Numbered from the stretch's first letter, positions 16,216 to 26,118 are shown. The stretch is DNA of 64,000 nucleotides from Calothrix sp. PCC 7716 (GCF_019977735.1 NZ_AP025019.1:62001-126000), one strand, 5' to 3'. Notes: generated by a model not told the origin, from the sequence alone. Made by a program: numbers and translations.

Positions 16216-16905
16216 TTACCACATAAAATCTCCATTTTTATCGATATACTTTTCTTCATTATTTAATTCGACTCTAGCCATCCCGTCTGCAAAGTTATCT
16301 GCTTCGTAAAATTGCGGTTGTATAACCATTTCTCCTTTATTATTGATAAAGCCCCAGGCTTCTTTTATTTTTACTCTAGCCAACCCTTCAGAAAAGTCAC
16401 CGACTTCAACAAATTGAGGTTTGCTGATTATTCTCCCAGTCTTGTCAATATAACCCCACAAATTATTTATTCTAATTGCTGCTAGTCCTTGGCAGAAGTT
16501 TTTAGCTTGGCTAAATTCTAAATTAATAACAACGTTACCTTCCTGATTAATATAACCAGATTTATCACCAACTTGCACAGGCGCCAGTTTTCCGCAAAAA
16601 TCTCCAACCCAGTCATAGTGGTAAGGAACAACTATTTTTCGGTTTTTATTGACATAACCCCACTTCCCGCTTACTTTCACTCTTGCCAGCCCTTCTTTAA
16701 AGAAACCGGCTTTATCAAACCAGAAGGGGATAAATTCACGCCCAGTGCTATCTATATATCCCCATTTATTATTTAATTTTACCGACGCAACTTCTTCTGA
16801 AAAGCTATTTGCAAAATCATATATAGATTCTATGACTATTAAACCATTCTTATCTTTATATCCCCACTTGGTGCCAGACTCGAATGGAATTAATTCACTT
16901 GCCAT
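16216..16905 (-). CDS. WG-repeat protein
   Basis: 229 residues made almost entirely of five to six WG repeats (KWGYKDKNGLIVI, KWGYIDSTG, KWGYVNKNR, LWGYIDKTG, AWGFINNKG), each about 44 residues. Such proteins form beta-rich scaffolds and usually mediate binding; no signal peptide is visible, so a cytoplasmic location is likely. One repeat has the Trp replaced (DKSGYINQEG) and the last is EKYIDKNG, showing decay. It appears to be a single-gene transcript. Confidence 0.85.
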   Translation of the reverse strand: MASELIPFESGTKWGYKDKNGLIVIESIYDFANSFSEEVASVKLNNKWGYIDSTGREFIPFWFDKAGFFKEGLARVKVSGKWGYVNKNRKIVVPYHYDWVGDFCGKLAPVQVGDKSGYINQEGNVVINLEFSQAKNFCQGLAAIRINNLWGYIDKTGRIISKPQFVEVGDFSEGLARVKIKEAWGFINNKGEMVIQPQFYEADNFADGMARVELNNEEKYIDKNGDFMW

Positions 16906-17035
16906 TTTCTACCTCTAACAATTACTACTGTTATTTTATGTATTAGCACGTATTATAAAAAACATCATAAACAGGCGCCAATGACCTATTTTGTAGTTCA
17001 AGGTGCCTGTTTATAAATTGAAATATTGTTTGAGT

Positions 17036-17434
17036 TTAGAATTGAATCGGCGCCTGATAGCAGTCTGGGTCTATGTCATAGTCATCGATATAACGATTAG
17101 GCACCCTTTCTAGTATAAATGTTTCTTGTTCAGCTATAAGTACCCAATCTTCTTGGTTAGCCAGGTAAGCATCGTGCCAAGAATCAAAATCATGTAACTT
17201 TTCAGATTGAGTTCGTTCTTGCAAATCAAACGCGCGTAAACTTTGGTCGATGCGATACTGGCGCCAACCCGATACCAATAAAGCCGCTGCTTTTTTATTA
17301 CCACGCTCCGCTTCAAATGCAATCAGAATATCTAAATCATCACCAGAAATTGTTTCTGCTATCGTGGCGCCTCGCTTTCCTTCACGCTTGACTGTTACAC
17401 GTTGACCGGAATCCGTATAACCCTTATCTCGCAA
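17036..17434 (-). pseudogene. 5'-truncated antirepressor-like plasmid/phage protein
   Basis: The frame is open back to a TAA near 17525 without any ATG and reads LLGHAPRWINGFRSEAPNLL, then TISGDDLDILIAFEAERGNK. This resembles the helical C-terminal part of KilA/Bro-like antirepressor-type proteins of cyanobacteria, which normally have an N-terminal DNA-binding part that is missing here. TTG at 17434 is the only formal start. The break lies at 17.52 kb, where a Cas1 fragment begins in the opposite direction. Confidence 0.5.
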
Positions 17435-17530
17435 AGATTTTAATAGGTTTGGAGCCTCAGAACGGAATCCGTTAATCCATCTTGGTGCATGTCCTAGTAG
17501 CTTAGAAGTGCAAATTGTATAAACGGTTTA

Positions 17531-18040
17531 TTGGGTCAAGCGACTCAGTTATATTATGCTGAAATACCTTACTGTATAAACGGCGCCTGGGATTTCGATA
17601 AAAATTCTAATAAACCTTTAAATTTAATGTTTAATTACGTATACGATATGTTGTCTGAAATAATTGAAATTAGTATACTGAGTGCAGGTCTAGACCCTAA
17701 CATAGGGTTTTGGCATAAAACCTATCGGCGCCAAAAAGGTCTTGTATCTGATATATTAAATCAATTTAAAATTTATGGCGAAGCTGTTGTTATTAACGTT
17801 ATCAACAGAGGTCAAGTTGCATTGAAAGACTTCGATGACTGGAACGAAGGTGATGCTTTACCACCTATAGTTGTAAAAGCTTTAACGAAAACATTTGACC
17901 AAAAAATGCGCGCGCGTTTCCAATACCCGCACTTAAATTTTAGTTGCAGCTATCAAGAAGCTATTTATGTTCAAGTAAAACAGTATTATATGTATTTGCT
18001 TGGAGAAATTGATAATTACTACTGCTTTGAACTGAAGTAA
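17531..18040 (+). pseudogene. cas1: Cas1 C-terminal fragment
   Basis: 169 codons from a weak TTG; the N-terminal beta domain of Cas1 is absent. LNLMFNYVYDMLSEIIEISI corresponds to the helical domain, AGLDPNIGFWH gives the conserved histidine, SDILNQF the following acidic element, and VINRGQVALKDF the family-typical NRG motif. Cas1 is the CRISPR spacer integrase. No cas2, effector or repeat array is present in the window, so this is an orphan remnant. TGTATAAACGG is repeated directly at 17517 and 17574, in the same frame. Confidence 0.7.
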
Positions 18041-18252
18041 TATATAAGACGATTCACTTGAGATTCTAGAGATGATATTCTTTAGAATCGGTTTCTACGG
18101 CAAGTAATAAAATGCTTGCTGTAGTTTTCTTGTAAGTGCGTACTTTATACAATCTTTAGTTTTACAGCAGGTAGCCAATTAAATCGGCGCCAATAATATC
18201 GAAGTTATTCGTATAAGGCTTTATAGTATATGTGTACTTACATAAGACGTTT

Positions 18253-19038
18253 TTAGTTTTGGGTATCAGCGCCTGAGTTTAGAGGCGTTTCTGATGGTAA
18301 ACCTAATAACTTTCGGAATTTAGGGTCATATTTAGCTGTTTCACAATTTTTAGCAGCTTTTATTTGTTGTATAGTCAAATTTTTGACTTCGGTAAAGTTA
18401 GCACCATGAAGTAGAGCATCTCCGAAATGAGTGCCTTTGAGGTTAGCACCATTAAGAAAAGCACCACTGAGGTTGGCGCCAATAAAAGAAGTCCCATCAA
18501 GGTTAGCAGCCGTAAGATTAGTGCCAGTAAGATTAGTACCATTAAGGTGAGCATACCTCAAGTCAGCATGTCTAAGCAAAGCATTGCTGAGGTTAGCGTC
18601 ACGAAGAATAGCATAGCATAGGTTCGCAGTTCCGAGTTCAGCTTCTTTCCCAACGTTAGCTTGTTTGTCGGCACGCCGTTGTTCACCTGCCTGAAATAGG
18701 TATATCATAACGAGAATAGCAATTGTACCACCTAAACACAACCAATCCCAAAGCGTTTTAGGTGATTGAAAATGCTTAGTTGCAGTTCTCTTAGTACTAA
18801 TAACCTTTCCGTCTTTTAATGTTTCCTCTGTACTTTCTGATTTATTTGAATCTTTACCAAAACCACTCCATTCATATTTATATAGAGTAGGAATAGAGGC
18901 GCCAATTCCAATAATTCCAATGATGAGAAGCAGTCTCAATAATCCTTTTCTAGTGGTAAACAAGGACTGGAGCTTGTTTAGCATCGATGACTTATCACCT
19001 TTAATATCTATGAAAATACATAAAACCGTCATAGGCAT
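18253..19038 (-). CDS. Membrane-anchored pentapeptide-repeat protein
   Basis: 261 residues. Two hydrophobic segments (about residues 33-50 LLRLLLIIGIIGIGA and 105-118 GGTIAILVMIYLF) are followed by a right-handed beta-helix of A(N/D)LxX repeats from about residue 140 to 215 (ANLSNALLRHADLRYAHL, etc.). The last 45 residues are non-repeat. Cyanobacteria have many such proteins; roles range from scaffolds to topoisomerase protection, and no specific one can be assigned. A later ATG (18984, MLNKLQSL) is an alternative start. Confidence 0.8.
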   Translation of the reverse strand: MPMTVLCIFIDIKGDKSSMLNKLQSLFTTRKGLLRLLLIIGIIGIGASIPTLYKYEWSGFGKDSNKSESTEETLKDGKVISTKRTATKHFQSPKTLWDWLCLGGTIAILVMIYLFQAGEQRRADKQANVGKEAELGTANLCYAILRDANLSNALLRHADLRYAHLNGTNLTGTNLTAANLDGTSFIGANLSGAFLNGANLKGTHFGDALLHGANFTEVKNLTIQQIKAAKNCETAKYDPKFRKLLGLPSETPLNSGADTQN

Positions 19039-19328
19039 TATACAAACTGATACGCAATAATTTCGTAAAAGCTCAACACTACTTTTTGGTTATTTAGTCT
19101 TATAAAAATTCTTATGGCAAGTACGCTGGCGATAAAATTAAATTGTTTGCATTTAGACATATCATCCACGTGCATATTTTTGTCCTAGCTTGTAACTATA
19201 AGTAACAATTTTAACTATACTTACTAGTACGTATTCTAAGTCTAATAATTCTTAATTTACTTGTATGTGAATAAAAGTAGAATAAAGTTAACTATATCGA
19301 ATATATTTCTAAGTGATTAGGGGGTTGT

Positions 19329-20297
19329 ATGAGTGTAGTTGAAAACATTCAAATAGTAAGAGATACATATGAACTAGCTTTATGGAGATTTGCTTTTCCA
19401 GATTGTGTGAGAAGCTATGATGACGAATATTATCATATAGTAGATAGTAACAATTACGGTAGATTAGATGCGGACATCGAAAAGCTTGAAAAATTGCTTA
19501 AGAAATGTCCTCATTACTTAGATGCTTATAATTCTTTGGCATCGAGCTTTTTAGATTGTGATGAATTAGATTTAGCTATTCAAGTCTGGAGAAAAGGATT
19601 TGATTTAATTAATGCTATATTTCCAACGGAATTTGAATATGGCAAAGATAAAATTGAGTATTATATTATAGACAACCGTGCTTACTTTAGAGTTTGTTAC
19701 GGTATGGCTTACGGGTTAATAACGCGCGCGCAAGTTTTAAATAGAAAACTACTAAAAACTTGGGATTATGAAGAAGCCGCAAAAATTCTTGAAACACTAG
19801 TAACAGTCTACCCTAACGATAACATTGGAGCAAGAAGGAGCTTGCCTAAATGTTACTTGTACCTCCAGAAATACCAAGAAATACTAAACCTACTAAAAAA
19901 ATACCCTGAAGGCGCATCACACGAATTAGAATATGGCAGTGTTTTAGCGGCTTTCAAGCTCAATCGGATAAATCAAGCCAGCAAACTACTAACCAGAGCT
20001 ATCACTAACACACCTTTGGTGGGAGAGATTTTATTATTAAAATCACCTAAAGAACTAAAAGCAGAAGATTACAACGATGATTACATAACCTGTGGTAGCG
20101 GTTATGAAGCCTATAAATACTGGTTGGATTATAATTGTTTTTGGGACGACAAAGCAAAGTCTTTTATAAACGAAGGGAAAGATTTGATTGAAAGTGTAAA
20201 ATCTGAAAAACGCAGTTTATGGGGCAGTGCAATTCCTGAAGAGTATAGAAGTCCATATCCTAAAGACTTTAGTTTAGAAGGCTGTGGAATTTGTTGA
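19329..20297 (+). CDS. TPR-like helical repeat protein
   Basis: 322 residues, start preceded by a strong GGGGG site. Residues about 48-80 (LEKLLKKCPHYLDAYNSLAS) and 150-210 (AAKILETLVTVYPNDNIGAR) fit tetratricopeptide repeats; the C-terminus is charged and ends GCGIC. No signal peptide. TPR proteins bind partners; none is indicated by context because flanking genes are unrelated. One GCGCGC run lies inside. Confidence 0.65.
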   Translation: MSVVENIQIVRDTYELALWRFAFPDCVRSYDDEYYHIVDSNNYGRLDADIEKLEKLLKKCPHYLDAYNSLASSFLDCDELDLAIQVWRKGFDLINAIFPTEFEYGKDKIEYYIIDNRAYFRVCYGMAYGLITRAQVLNRKLLKTWDYEEAAKILETLVTVYPNDNIGARRSLPKCYLYLQKYQEILNLLKKYPEGASHELEYGSVLAAFKLNRINQASKLLTRAITNTPLVGEILLLKSPKELKAEDYNDDYITCGSGYEAYKYWLDYNCFWDDKAKSFINEGKDLIESVKSEKRSLWGSAIPEEYRSPYPKDFSLEGCGIC

Positions 20298-20582
20298 ATT
20301 TACACTCGGCACCTGTTTAAGCTTTAATTCGAGGTAAAGGAAAAAACTGGGAAAATCATTTCCAGAATTTAGGGCGCCATCATTAAAACCCAAGGGTACT
20401 GCGTCCTTGCCGTAAGGCAGGGCGTAGGGGAATTGGAGAAAAAGTGAGACATTCCCCTTGAATAAGTAACTGGACAAAATTAATTACATAAATAAGTGAT
20501 AAAATATCTGAGAATAAAAAAGGTGCATTTCTTACGATTTTATATGATATTCATCAGAGAAATCAATCCTCTATCGCTTAAA

Positions 20583-21332
20583 TTGTTAGAACGAATTTAC
20601 CATCAAAGCCGACATCATTAGGTTCGGCAGAGAGCGCATTGTTTAATACTAGCAGCGCACGGCACAAAAATAGGAGAATTAATAAAAATTTTTCAAGTTA
20701 GCTATAAAACAATCTATAACTGGTTTGACCGTTGGGAATTAGAGGGAATGGTAGGACTGTATAATAAGCCCGGAAGAGGTAGCAAGCGAACATTTACTTA
20801 CGAACAAGAAGAAATAATTATAGAGTGGGTTAATCAAGAACCAAGACAGTTAAAAAAGGTATTACAAAAAGTTAAGGAAGAATGGGGAATTGAAGTCAGT
20901 ACAAAAACAATCAAAAGAATCATTAAAGATTTTTATATGAGCTGTCTTGAAAAGTTTGCTCAACGCGGGGAACCCGCGCACGCAACTTTTCGCTGGCATC
21001 GTATGCGTCGAGATGTTGGTGGAGAGCCAGACCCTCTGGGATATAAGGAAAAGAAAGCACAACTTGAAGAGCTTAAGCAATTAGATTCAGAGGGTAAAAT
21101 AGATTTGTATTACTTGGATGAAACAGGATTTTGCTTAATCCCTTCTGTTCCTTATGGATGGCAAAATATTGGAGAATATCTACCAATTCTAAGTAATCGT
21201 AGTCGGCGCCTAAACGTATTGGGCATTATGAACAGAAAGAATCATCTTGAAACTTATGTTTCGTTACAAAGTATTAATTCAGATGTTGTTACCTATTGTA
21301 TTGATACTTTTTTTGCTACAGAAACTATTTGA
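20583..21332 (+). pseudogene. IS630-family transposase remnant
   Basis: The frame reads LLERIYHQSRHH, a TAG where the family has Gln (20619-20621), then VRQRAHCLILAAHG...YKTIYNWFDRWE (helix-turn-helix) and IDLYYLDETGFCLIPSVPYG with the first catalytic Asp. The C-terminal DDE part is missing after DTFFATETI. A 17-codon GC-rich repeat (20949-20991) splits the normal FxMSWHRMRR motif. The gene is therefore dead by nonsense mutation, insertion and truncation. Confidence 0.85.
20949..20991. repeat. Small dispersed palindromic repeat inserted in the IS630 gene
   Basis: GAAAAGTTTGC and GCAACTTTTC form an outer stem with one bulge; CGCGGG-GAA-CCCGCG forms a perfect inner hairpin. The insertion, about 51 bases, keeps the reading frame. 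Confidence 0.7.
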
Positions 21333-21355
21333 ATTTTGGTTATTCATAAATAATT

Positions 21356-21571
21356 TCAATGGTTTTCTTTAATTGATTCAATCGCTTCATTCGCAGCATT
21401 AAGGTATTCAGGTGATGCTGTTTTACTCTTCTCCTGTCCTCGAATATAATACTTACAGACTTTCATTTGTAAGCTTTTAGGTACTTTTGACCAACATTCT
21501 CGACACATCAGGTAAGCTGGTGGCACAACGCGCTCGCACCCAATCGCATGACAATAGTGATTTTCTTTCAT
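21356..21571 (-). CDS. Small zinc-ribbon-like protein
   Basis: 71 residues with C7, C12, C23 and C26 (YCHAIGCERVVPPAYLMCRECW), a pattern suited to one zinc ion, followed by a helical tail. AGGACAAGT precedes the ATG. Similar tiny Cys4 proteins occur on phages and plasmids; function unknown. It faces the IS630 remnant. Confidence 0.65.
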   Translation of the reverse strand: MKENHYCHAIGCERVVPPAYLMCRECWSKVPKSLQMKVCKYYIRGQEKSKTASPEYLNAANEAIESIKENH

Positions 21572-21772
21572 ACTTGTCCTATAATAACGACTTCATAAAA
21601 CTTCGATTAATTTCTTTAATTATTACGCGCCTTACCATTTTGTTGTACTTATTATTTAATTAGCATAGGCAGCATTAATATTCAAATTTTGAAAAAAATA
21701 ATTATTTTCACTTTAATAACACTTTTATATGTAGTTTGAATATAATTAACAATAGAGTTTATCAAATGCAAT

Positions 21773-22483
21773 ATGGAAATAAAGTTAGGATTCGGTGCTG
21801 TGCCCAAACCACAGTATATATTTGTGAACAAAGAAGCAAATCACTGCTGGTACAGACTTGAAGAGGAAAAGCAAGTACCCATTGAAGAGAAGGCACTTAC
21901 AGGAATAATTACGAATATTGAATGTAATAAGGCAGTAGAGACACAATACGGGATTGCTTACAAAACAGACCTAACGATTTTGGCACCATCGCCTCATGTA
22001 GTTCGTTCTGGCAGAGAATCTTATTTCTCTAAGAGCTTATTATTAGCGCTTGATGCGTTATCAATAGAGGAATTGAAAAAGCCTCTCACTATCACTGTCG
22101 AACCCGGTGATAAAACCGTAGTATTCTGCAACATCTACAACCCATCAACATACCAAGCTGTAAACGTGAATTGGGAAAATCATCAAAATATCAACTTAGA
22201 AAGTATTGAGCGCGCGGTATCCAGTAAAATTAATAGCCTCAATAGCGGTACTAGCGTGTCTTCAATTAAATCAAATCAACAAGATGAATTATTCAAGCAA
22301 TTGATGGATTATAGTTCAAATTACATCAACCGCTTAGAATGGCAACCAGCACAAGGTAGAAAATACCTTGAAAGTAAATATGGTGTGCCAAAACGAACCC
22401 AATTAACCCTTGAGCAATTACTAGAATTTACATTATTATTAGCTGAATTATCAGTATCCACACACCAAGCAAAAGCTGCATAA
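21773..22483 (+). CDS. Plasmid protein with possible OB-fold
   Basis: 236 residues. Residues about 40-130 (ALTGIITNIECN...YKTDLTILAPSPHVVRSG...VEPGDKTVVFCNIYNP) have the strand pattern of an OB-fold nucleic-acid-binding domain, and the C-terminal 45 residues are helical (LTLEQLLEFTLLLAELSVST). A role in single-strand DNA handling is a guess from pattern and plasmid context. The bona fide SSB is at 39111. Confidence 0.4.
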   Translation: MEIKLGFGAVPKPQYIFVNKEANHCWYRLEEEKQVPIEEKALTGIITNIECNKAVETQYGIAYKTDLTILAPSPHVVRSGRESYFSKSLLLALDALSIEELKKPLTITVEPGDKTVVFCNIYNPSTYQAVNVNWENHQNINLESIERAVSSKINSLNSGTSVSSIKSNQQDELFKQLMDYSSNYINRLEWQPAQGRKYLESKYGVPKRTQLTLEQLLEFTLLLAELSVSTHQAKAA

Positions 22484-22553
22484 AAGTATAATGACCTATT
22501 TTATTCAGGGTTGCATCTTAAATCTTTAATTTTTACTAACACATAGAAAGCAT

Positions 22554-22748
22554 ATGGGATACCCACTAGTTACAATTGCATCCGCAAATTAAATTTTCAA
22601 AGATGTTGGCATTGAAATAATCAAAAATGAACTTGGCTACTACGAAGCGGTTGGAAGAGGTTACGAATTAAAAGATGTGAAGCTGCTTAAACTTACACAT
22701 AAAATCCTCAAACAACTGATTAATGAGTCACAAGACTACACAGGTTAA
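22554..22748 (+). pseudogene. 63-codon frame with an internal TAA
   Basis: ATG at 22554 starts MGYPLVTIASAN, then TAA (22590-22592), and the same phase continues IFKDVGIEIIKNELGYYEAV to GESQDYTG-type end and TAA at 22746. The part after the stop is protein-like and has no start of its own. A single nonsense change is the simplest reading. Family unknown. Confidence 0.4.
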
Positions 22749-22947
22749 CTGCATTTAGTTACAATCAAGTTTTAGTACACCGCTTCAATAAATACCTATT
22801 ATTGAAGCCGTACTTTATCTTACCAAACTTTTCAACAAGCAAAGTAATCAATATAAAGCCTTGACGCAGTGCGTTAAACTAGACGAGCTTCATCAAAGTC
22901 TAGAAGTTTAATTAATTATCAATCATTACCTATTATTTAGAAATAAC

Positions 22948-24537
22948 ATGAATACTTACTCACAAGTAGGCGCCGAGTTAGAATTCCTTCCTTTGGCAGA
23001 AGTTCCCATGTACCGACTTCCTCAAAAAGTGAAAGATGCATTAAAGCCACTAACTCAGTTAACTTCAATAAAACGCTCGAAACCTCTAGGGCGCCAGCCA
23101 AAATTTACACAGTTGATAAACATGATTTACATCTGTGGCGCCCTCAATTTAGAACTAGAAAAGTTTGGATTTGATTATAAGTGTAAGCTTAATCCAGCAG
23201 ATACAAGTAAAATTAAAGAGCGGTTAATAAAAACTGCCCAAAAATATGATGCAACTCCTGAAACTCAAATCGACAGCGAAGAAGAATTAGGAAACATCGA
23301 AAGAGGCAACATAGAGCAAACCGTATTAAATTTATTTGCCCATCTAGAATCAGGTGGTTACATACAGGCGCCAGGAGAAAACTGCCTGAACATAGGTTTT
23401 GATAATTCTGTACATGGTACAAGTACTGAGAATATAAAGAACTACAGCAAAAAATATTACGAAAAAGACGAAGCACAACTTGACCGTAGATTCGAGTTTA
23501 AGTCCTACTCTGGAATGGAGATTGGCTTTCCAGTCTGTGACTCAGCTATTGAAATGGCTAATATCTATAACGTAACAGTAAGTCTGTTGAAAAAATTAGG
23601 AGTTCATTTTACTTCTTCAGCAGGAGTACATTTGCATGTAAGCGTGGAGCAACCACAAATGCAGGCACCTGAATACCTCCGTTATTTAGCAAACGTTTCG
23701 GCTGTAACGGCTGCCGCATCTCATGCTGTGATGTCTATAATTCCACCCCACCGCAGAAACAATAATTTTTGTCTACCAATGGGCGCCCGTGTTGACGAGC
23801 ATCTACTAAAACGCAAGAACAAAACTGATTTAACTCAGTTAGGTTACGTTCAGCGAAAAATTAACCAAATTGTTCGCGGAATAAACGGAGATGAAGAACT
23901 TCTTGCTGATAAAGAAGCTCTAGCGTATGAGTTTGCTATTGCTCTAACATACGGCTGCGCGCCCATGCAACATGAATTCAACTACAAGAAAATAAACGAA
24001 TATGCTCAATCAGCTTCGTCTAGGGAGGAATTTGCAAGCCTCGCAGCAAATATAGTCCGCAATCCACGTTACTTCGCATGTTCACCAGCGCCGTTGTTAA
24101 AAGAAAAACCACTCCCTACTTTCGAGTGGAGAATCCTGCCTGCCACAGGTGACGCTGAGTTACAGGCTAACTGGTTTATATTGCTGTCTCGGATTATCGA
24201 ATCTGTTGCAAAATACGACTCTGTAAGCATTAAAACCAAAAAGGGAGTTGATTACATTCAATATATAAAAGGAGATGAAGAGATTTTCTTTGAGAACACG
24301 CTAGATAACTGGTTAGTTTTTACACAAACTGACAACCGTTTTGGGCGCCAAAATGCGAGAGCAAACATTAATGATGCTGGTCGCTGGTTATGCTTCGATG
24401 GCGCCAAACAAGAAAAGTTATGTCCTGAATGCAATTCAAACTGGTATCAAGGGGAATTTTATCAAACAAACCCAGAATTGCGTCATAAATGTGATGATTA
24501 TGCCTTTTTATACCTTACAGAAGCTCTTTCTTTCTGA
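22948..24537 (+). CDS. Amidoligase-like protein (putative COOH-NH2 ligase)
   Basis: 529 residues. VGAELEFLP at the N-terminus, then FEFKSYSGMEIGFP (about 178), AGVHLHVSVE (about 231), a PPHRRNNNFCLPMGAR segment (about 268) and FEWRILPATGDAELQANW (about 398) match the amidoligase family, whose glutamine-synthetase-like fold joins amines to carboxylates. A C-terminal CPECNSNW...HKC looks like a zinc site. The enzyme's substrate is unknown; no peptide precursor gene is obvious nearby. Six GGCGCC sites lie inside. Confidence 0.6.
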   Translation: MNTYSQVGAELEFLPLAEVPMYRLPQKVKDALKPLTQLTSIKRSKPLGRQPKFTQLINMIYICGALNLELEKFGFDYKCKLNPADTSKIKERLIKTAQKYDATPETQIDSEEELGNIERGNIEQTVLNLFAHLESGGYIQAPGENCLNIGFDNSVHGTSTENIKNYSKKYYEKDEAQLDRRFEFKSYSGMEIGFPVCDSAIEMANIYNVTVSLLKKLGVHFTSSAGVHLHVSVEQPQMQAPEYLRYLANVSAVTAAASHAVMSIIPPHRRNNNFCLPMGARVDEHLLKRKNKTDLTQLGYVQRKINQIVRGINGDEELLADKEALAYEFAIALTYGCAPMQHEFNYKKINEYAQSASSREEFASLAANIVRNPRYFACSPAPLLKEKPLPTFEWRILPATGDAELQANWFILLSRIIESVAKYDSVSIKTKKGVDYIQYIKGDEEIFFENTLDNWLVFTQTDNRFGRQNARANINDAGRWLCFDGAKQEKLCPECNSNWYQGEFYQTNPELRHKCDDYAFLYLTEALSF

Positions 24538-24601
24538 CTTAATCAATTAAAATTGTGGGGATTACAAATATTTCCCACAATTGTTTATTTTTTATTCATC
24601 A

Positions 24602-24835
24602 TTAATCAGTATCAAAATATACCTTAGTCACTCTTATTTTAATATCCTCATCACAATTTAAGCTTATATGCCGTAAAAACATAAACAGGTTGTCAGATGT
24701 TTCAAATGCAAGCGAAAGAATCCTGTGCCCATTCTCATAGTTAGCAAGCCATTTGCTTAAGTTATATTCTTCAGCTATCGAAATGACCGCTAACTCCGAA
24801 TCAGGGTTGAAAAGTTGAAAATCAGCACAGTACAC
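24602..24835 (-). CDS. Small hypothetical protein, 77 residues
   Basis: GTG start; the frame is open upstream to about 24885 without ATG. The sequence is plausible (FQLFNPDSELAVISIAEEYN, then RVTKVYFDTD) and acidic. It converges on the amidoligase-like gene. No family recognised. Confidence 0.4.
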   Translation of the reverse strand: MYCADFQLFNPDSELAVISIAEEYNLSKWLANYENGHRILSLAFETSDNLFMFLRHISLNCDEDIKIRVTKVYFDTD

Positions 24836-25720
24836 AGCTACTCCACAAACAAACCCACGACTTAACCATACGAATAATTATAAACATATTTCTATCCGGT
24901 TATGTCTTAATACTTTTGTTCTAAATAAGTCGTTCTTAAATAATCAAACATAAGATAGCAACCTTAGTTTCTGATGATATCAGTGTGGTGCTTTAGAGCC
25001 ACACCAAAGAATAAATATTGTTTTTGCCTGGTATTGTTAAGTGAAGCAAGTGTTACAAGTTAATAAGAGATAAAAGAATGATAAACAGATTGCAAGAGTA
25101 AAAAAAATGTTGTAGCTTACTTATACGCGCATAATTACGGCGTCAGCATAAGGTATCAGGTATAATTAGTACTGATACTGATTGCGCTTAGTGTGTTCCT
25201 TGTATGTAAGATAAAGGCTATAAAGGCTATAGCAACCGATTGTACTAACCAATATTAGTTACTGCAATATTATTGGCACGGTAGGTTAATTGAAGAAATC
25301 GATTTTACAACTTCAATACCGGAACTTCTGCGGATACTTCTTAAGCTTGATGCCGATTAGCTTTTCAATGTTCACAGAACAAAATTTTACTCAAACTTAA
25401 AAGTAGCAATATTTTGGTCAATCATTTTGGCTGACCAAAGTATTGCGACAAAAAATATATACAGTGCTGCATCTTCACGTCCAATCTACGTTCTCATCCA
25501 TAGGGAGCTATTTTGTGAATATACAGAACGAAAAATAACTCAAAACATGAAAGTATTACCTATAATAAATTAAACTTGTGTATACGTAGAATTAGAAGTT
25601 GGCGCCCACGATGAGTCACCAAGCCCGTAATAATCGCGTAATCTAAGGATTGTCCATTGCCAACTAAACCCGCCATAAAGGTGGGTAATATGCAAAATAA
25701 CAATACCAATAATCCTACGA
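24836..25720. other. Non-coding stretch with repeats
   Basis: About 880 bases without a convincing gene. It holds a 13-bp stem at 25408-25444, imperfect direct copies of a CAGAAC...ACTCAAA segment near 25373 and 25522, and ATAAAGGCT repeated in tandem near 25205. Confidence 0.5.
25408..25444. repeat. 13-bp stem-loop
   Basis: AATATTTTGGTCA and TGACCAAAGTATT pair at 12 of 13 positions (the other is a G-U) across 11 bases. Confidence 0.6.
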
Positions 25721-26035
25721 ATGATTGCCGAATACAAGGCTGGTAAAGAGATTTCTCCTTTAAATGATAGTAAGAAAGTGCTTGTAGCAGAAGCATATGT
25801 ACAGGCATGGCTTCAGGATTTCAGCAAAGATTATTACACACACTACGAAAGAGAGGATGCCTATATATGTTGGCACCACTATTCAGGTGTCATATATCTC
25901 ATTACCAAAGATGGCAGTGTTGAAGTAAGCGAAGCAGACGGATGGAATATAAAGGAAATTGAAGGTTATATTCCAACTCAGGTGTCGGAAAAATTGGGAA
26001 TGTATATTAATTCCTGGGTTTTAACAGATGATTAA
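25721..26035 (+). CDS. Hypothetical protein, 104 residues
   Basis: ATG start, soluble, aromatic and acidic (EREDAYICWHHYSGVIYLIT). An 18-codon frame (25689) overlaps its start. The gene is followed by a GGTGCCAA/TTGGCACC hairpin. No family recognised. Confidence 0.5.
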   Translation: MIAEYKAGKEISPLNDSKKVLVAEAYVQAWLQDFSKDYYTHYEREDAYICWHHYSGVIYLITKDGSVEVSEADGWNIKEIEGYIPTQVSEKLGMYINSWVLTDD

Positions 26036-26039
26036 TCTT

Positions 26040-26069
26040 GGTGCCAATATCTTACTTAGATTTGGCACC
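26040..26069 (+). terminator. GGTGCCAA/TTGGCACC stem-loop
   Basis: A perfect 8-bp stem with a 14-base loop beginning five bases after the stop of the 25721 gene; no T-run, so a weak terminator or 3' hairpin. Confidence 0.45.
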
Positions 26070-26118
26070 TTCACAAAATGTCAAATAAATACCAATTAAT
26101 TTGTGCCAACCAAAACTA

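Noticed and set aside
25560-25808. 82-codon minus-strand frame opposite the 25721 gene
   Set aside because: Starts inside and antisense to a better plus-strand gene; no ribosome site or motif.
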